Part shown: positions 6,333-6,405 of the stretch, one piece after another
Layout of the letters: each line of letters starts with the position of its first letter
Position numbering within the stretch: position 1 is the stretch's first letter
Assembly: GCA_021833045.1 (NCBI GenBank)
Contig: JAKBGP010000129.1
Coordinates: 1-6,405, forward strand
DNA: 6,405 nt
Source of the DNA: Thermoplasmata archaeon
GTDB taxonomy: Archaea; Thermoplasmatota; Thermoplasmata; Thermoplasmatales; Thermoplasmataceae
Direction of reading: 5' to 3'
Position numbers and translations under genes: made by a program
The notes under the pieces: generated by a model
Seen by the model: the letters and a program-made list of their open reading frames with translations, nothing else
Database searches by the model: none
What the model was told of the DNA's origin: nothing

Positions 6333-6405
6333 ATTTCAGCTATTTTTAAACTGGCCCTTGACAGGTAAGATAATAATTAAGCCTCAATTTTAATAGGGAA
6401 GTATC

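Larger units (their letters stand above)
6173..6405. other. Intergenic region without a convincing gene
   Basis: These 233 bp upstream of the ABC operon are AT-rich and broken by stops on both strands. They hold the probable operon promoter, a plus-strand TATA-like box (TATAAAAT, 6237-6244), an inverted repeat (6279-6332), a 9-bp direct repeat AGAGATAAA (6265-6273 and 6317-6325) and a 24-codon startless plus-strand frame ending at TAA 6366-6368. I see no tRNA, rRNA or CRISPR pattern. A neighbouring gene may begin or end just beyond the right edge, but the last bases do not decide this. Confidence 0.6.

Noticed and set aside
6290..6335. C/D-box or tRNA-like RNA in the right-hand spacer
   Set aside because: The minus strand has a near C-box (GCTGATGG) but no properly spaced D box follows, and there is no cloverleaf or T-loop pattern.
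6226..6336. Minus-strand startless frame containing LADGVPPLKKKEF
   Set aside because: It reads through the inverted repeat and the A8 tract, has no start codon, and I cannot link it to any known family.

Overview
The window looks like chromosomal DNA from a wall-less acidophilic archaeon of the order Thermoplasmatales (Thermoplasma, Picrophilus, Ferroplasma or Cuniculiplasma relatives). Three things point there: a CYP119/CYP231-type cytochrome P450, an M1 aminopeptidase that closely resembles the tricorn-interacting factors F2/F3 described from Thermoplasma acidophilum, and AT-rich intergenic DNA with archaeal TATA-like boxes very close to start codons. I cannot name the genus from the sequence alone.

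Layout, left to right. Positions 2-874 (+) hold the C-terminal three quarters of a cytochrome P450; its N-terminus lies beyond the left edge. Positions 924-1559 (+) encode a HAD-superfamily subfamily IA phosphatase, probably co-oriented with the P450 by chance or in a loose transcription unit (49 bp gap). It ends tail-to-tail with the M1 aminopeptidase gene (1556-3943, -); the two stop codons share one palindromic CTAG. A 111-bp gap (3944-4054) carries the T-rich end signal of the next operon and the aminopeptidase promoter. Positions 4055-6172 (-) form a compact three-gene operon, transcribed right to left: a bitopic membrane protein with a sequon-rich external domain, an ABC-2 ATPase (14 bp further on), and an ABC-2 permease whose start overlaps the ATPase end by 20 bp. 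Positions 6173-6405 contain no convincing gene. They hold the likely operon promoter, a plus-strand TATA-like box, a 10-bp inverted repeat, a 9-bp direct repeat and a short startless reading frame.

The genes do not form a single pathway. The aminopeptidase belongs to the last step of cytosolic peptide degradation (proteasome, then tricorn or other oligopeptidases, then free amino acids). The P450 and the HAD phosphatase are metabolic enzymes of unknown substrate. The three-gene ABC cluster is the part most likely to be a functional system of its own: a small-subunit ABC-2 exporter with a dedicated, apparently glycosylated surface partner. Nothing in the window is clearly a defence system, mobile element, CRISPR array or structured RNA gene.
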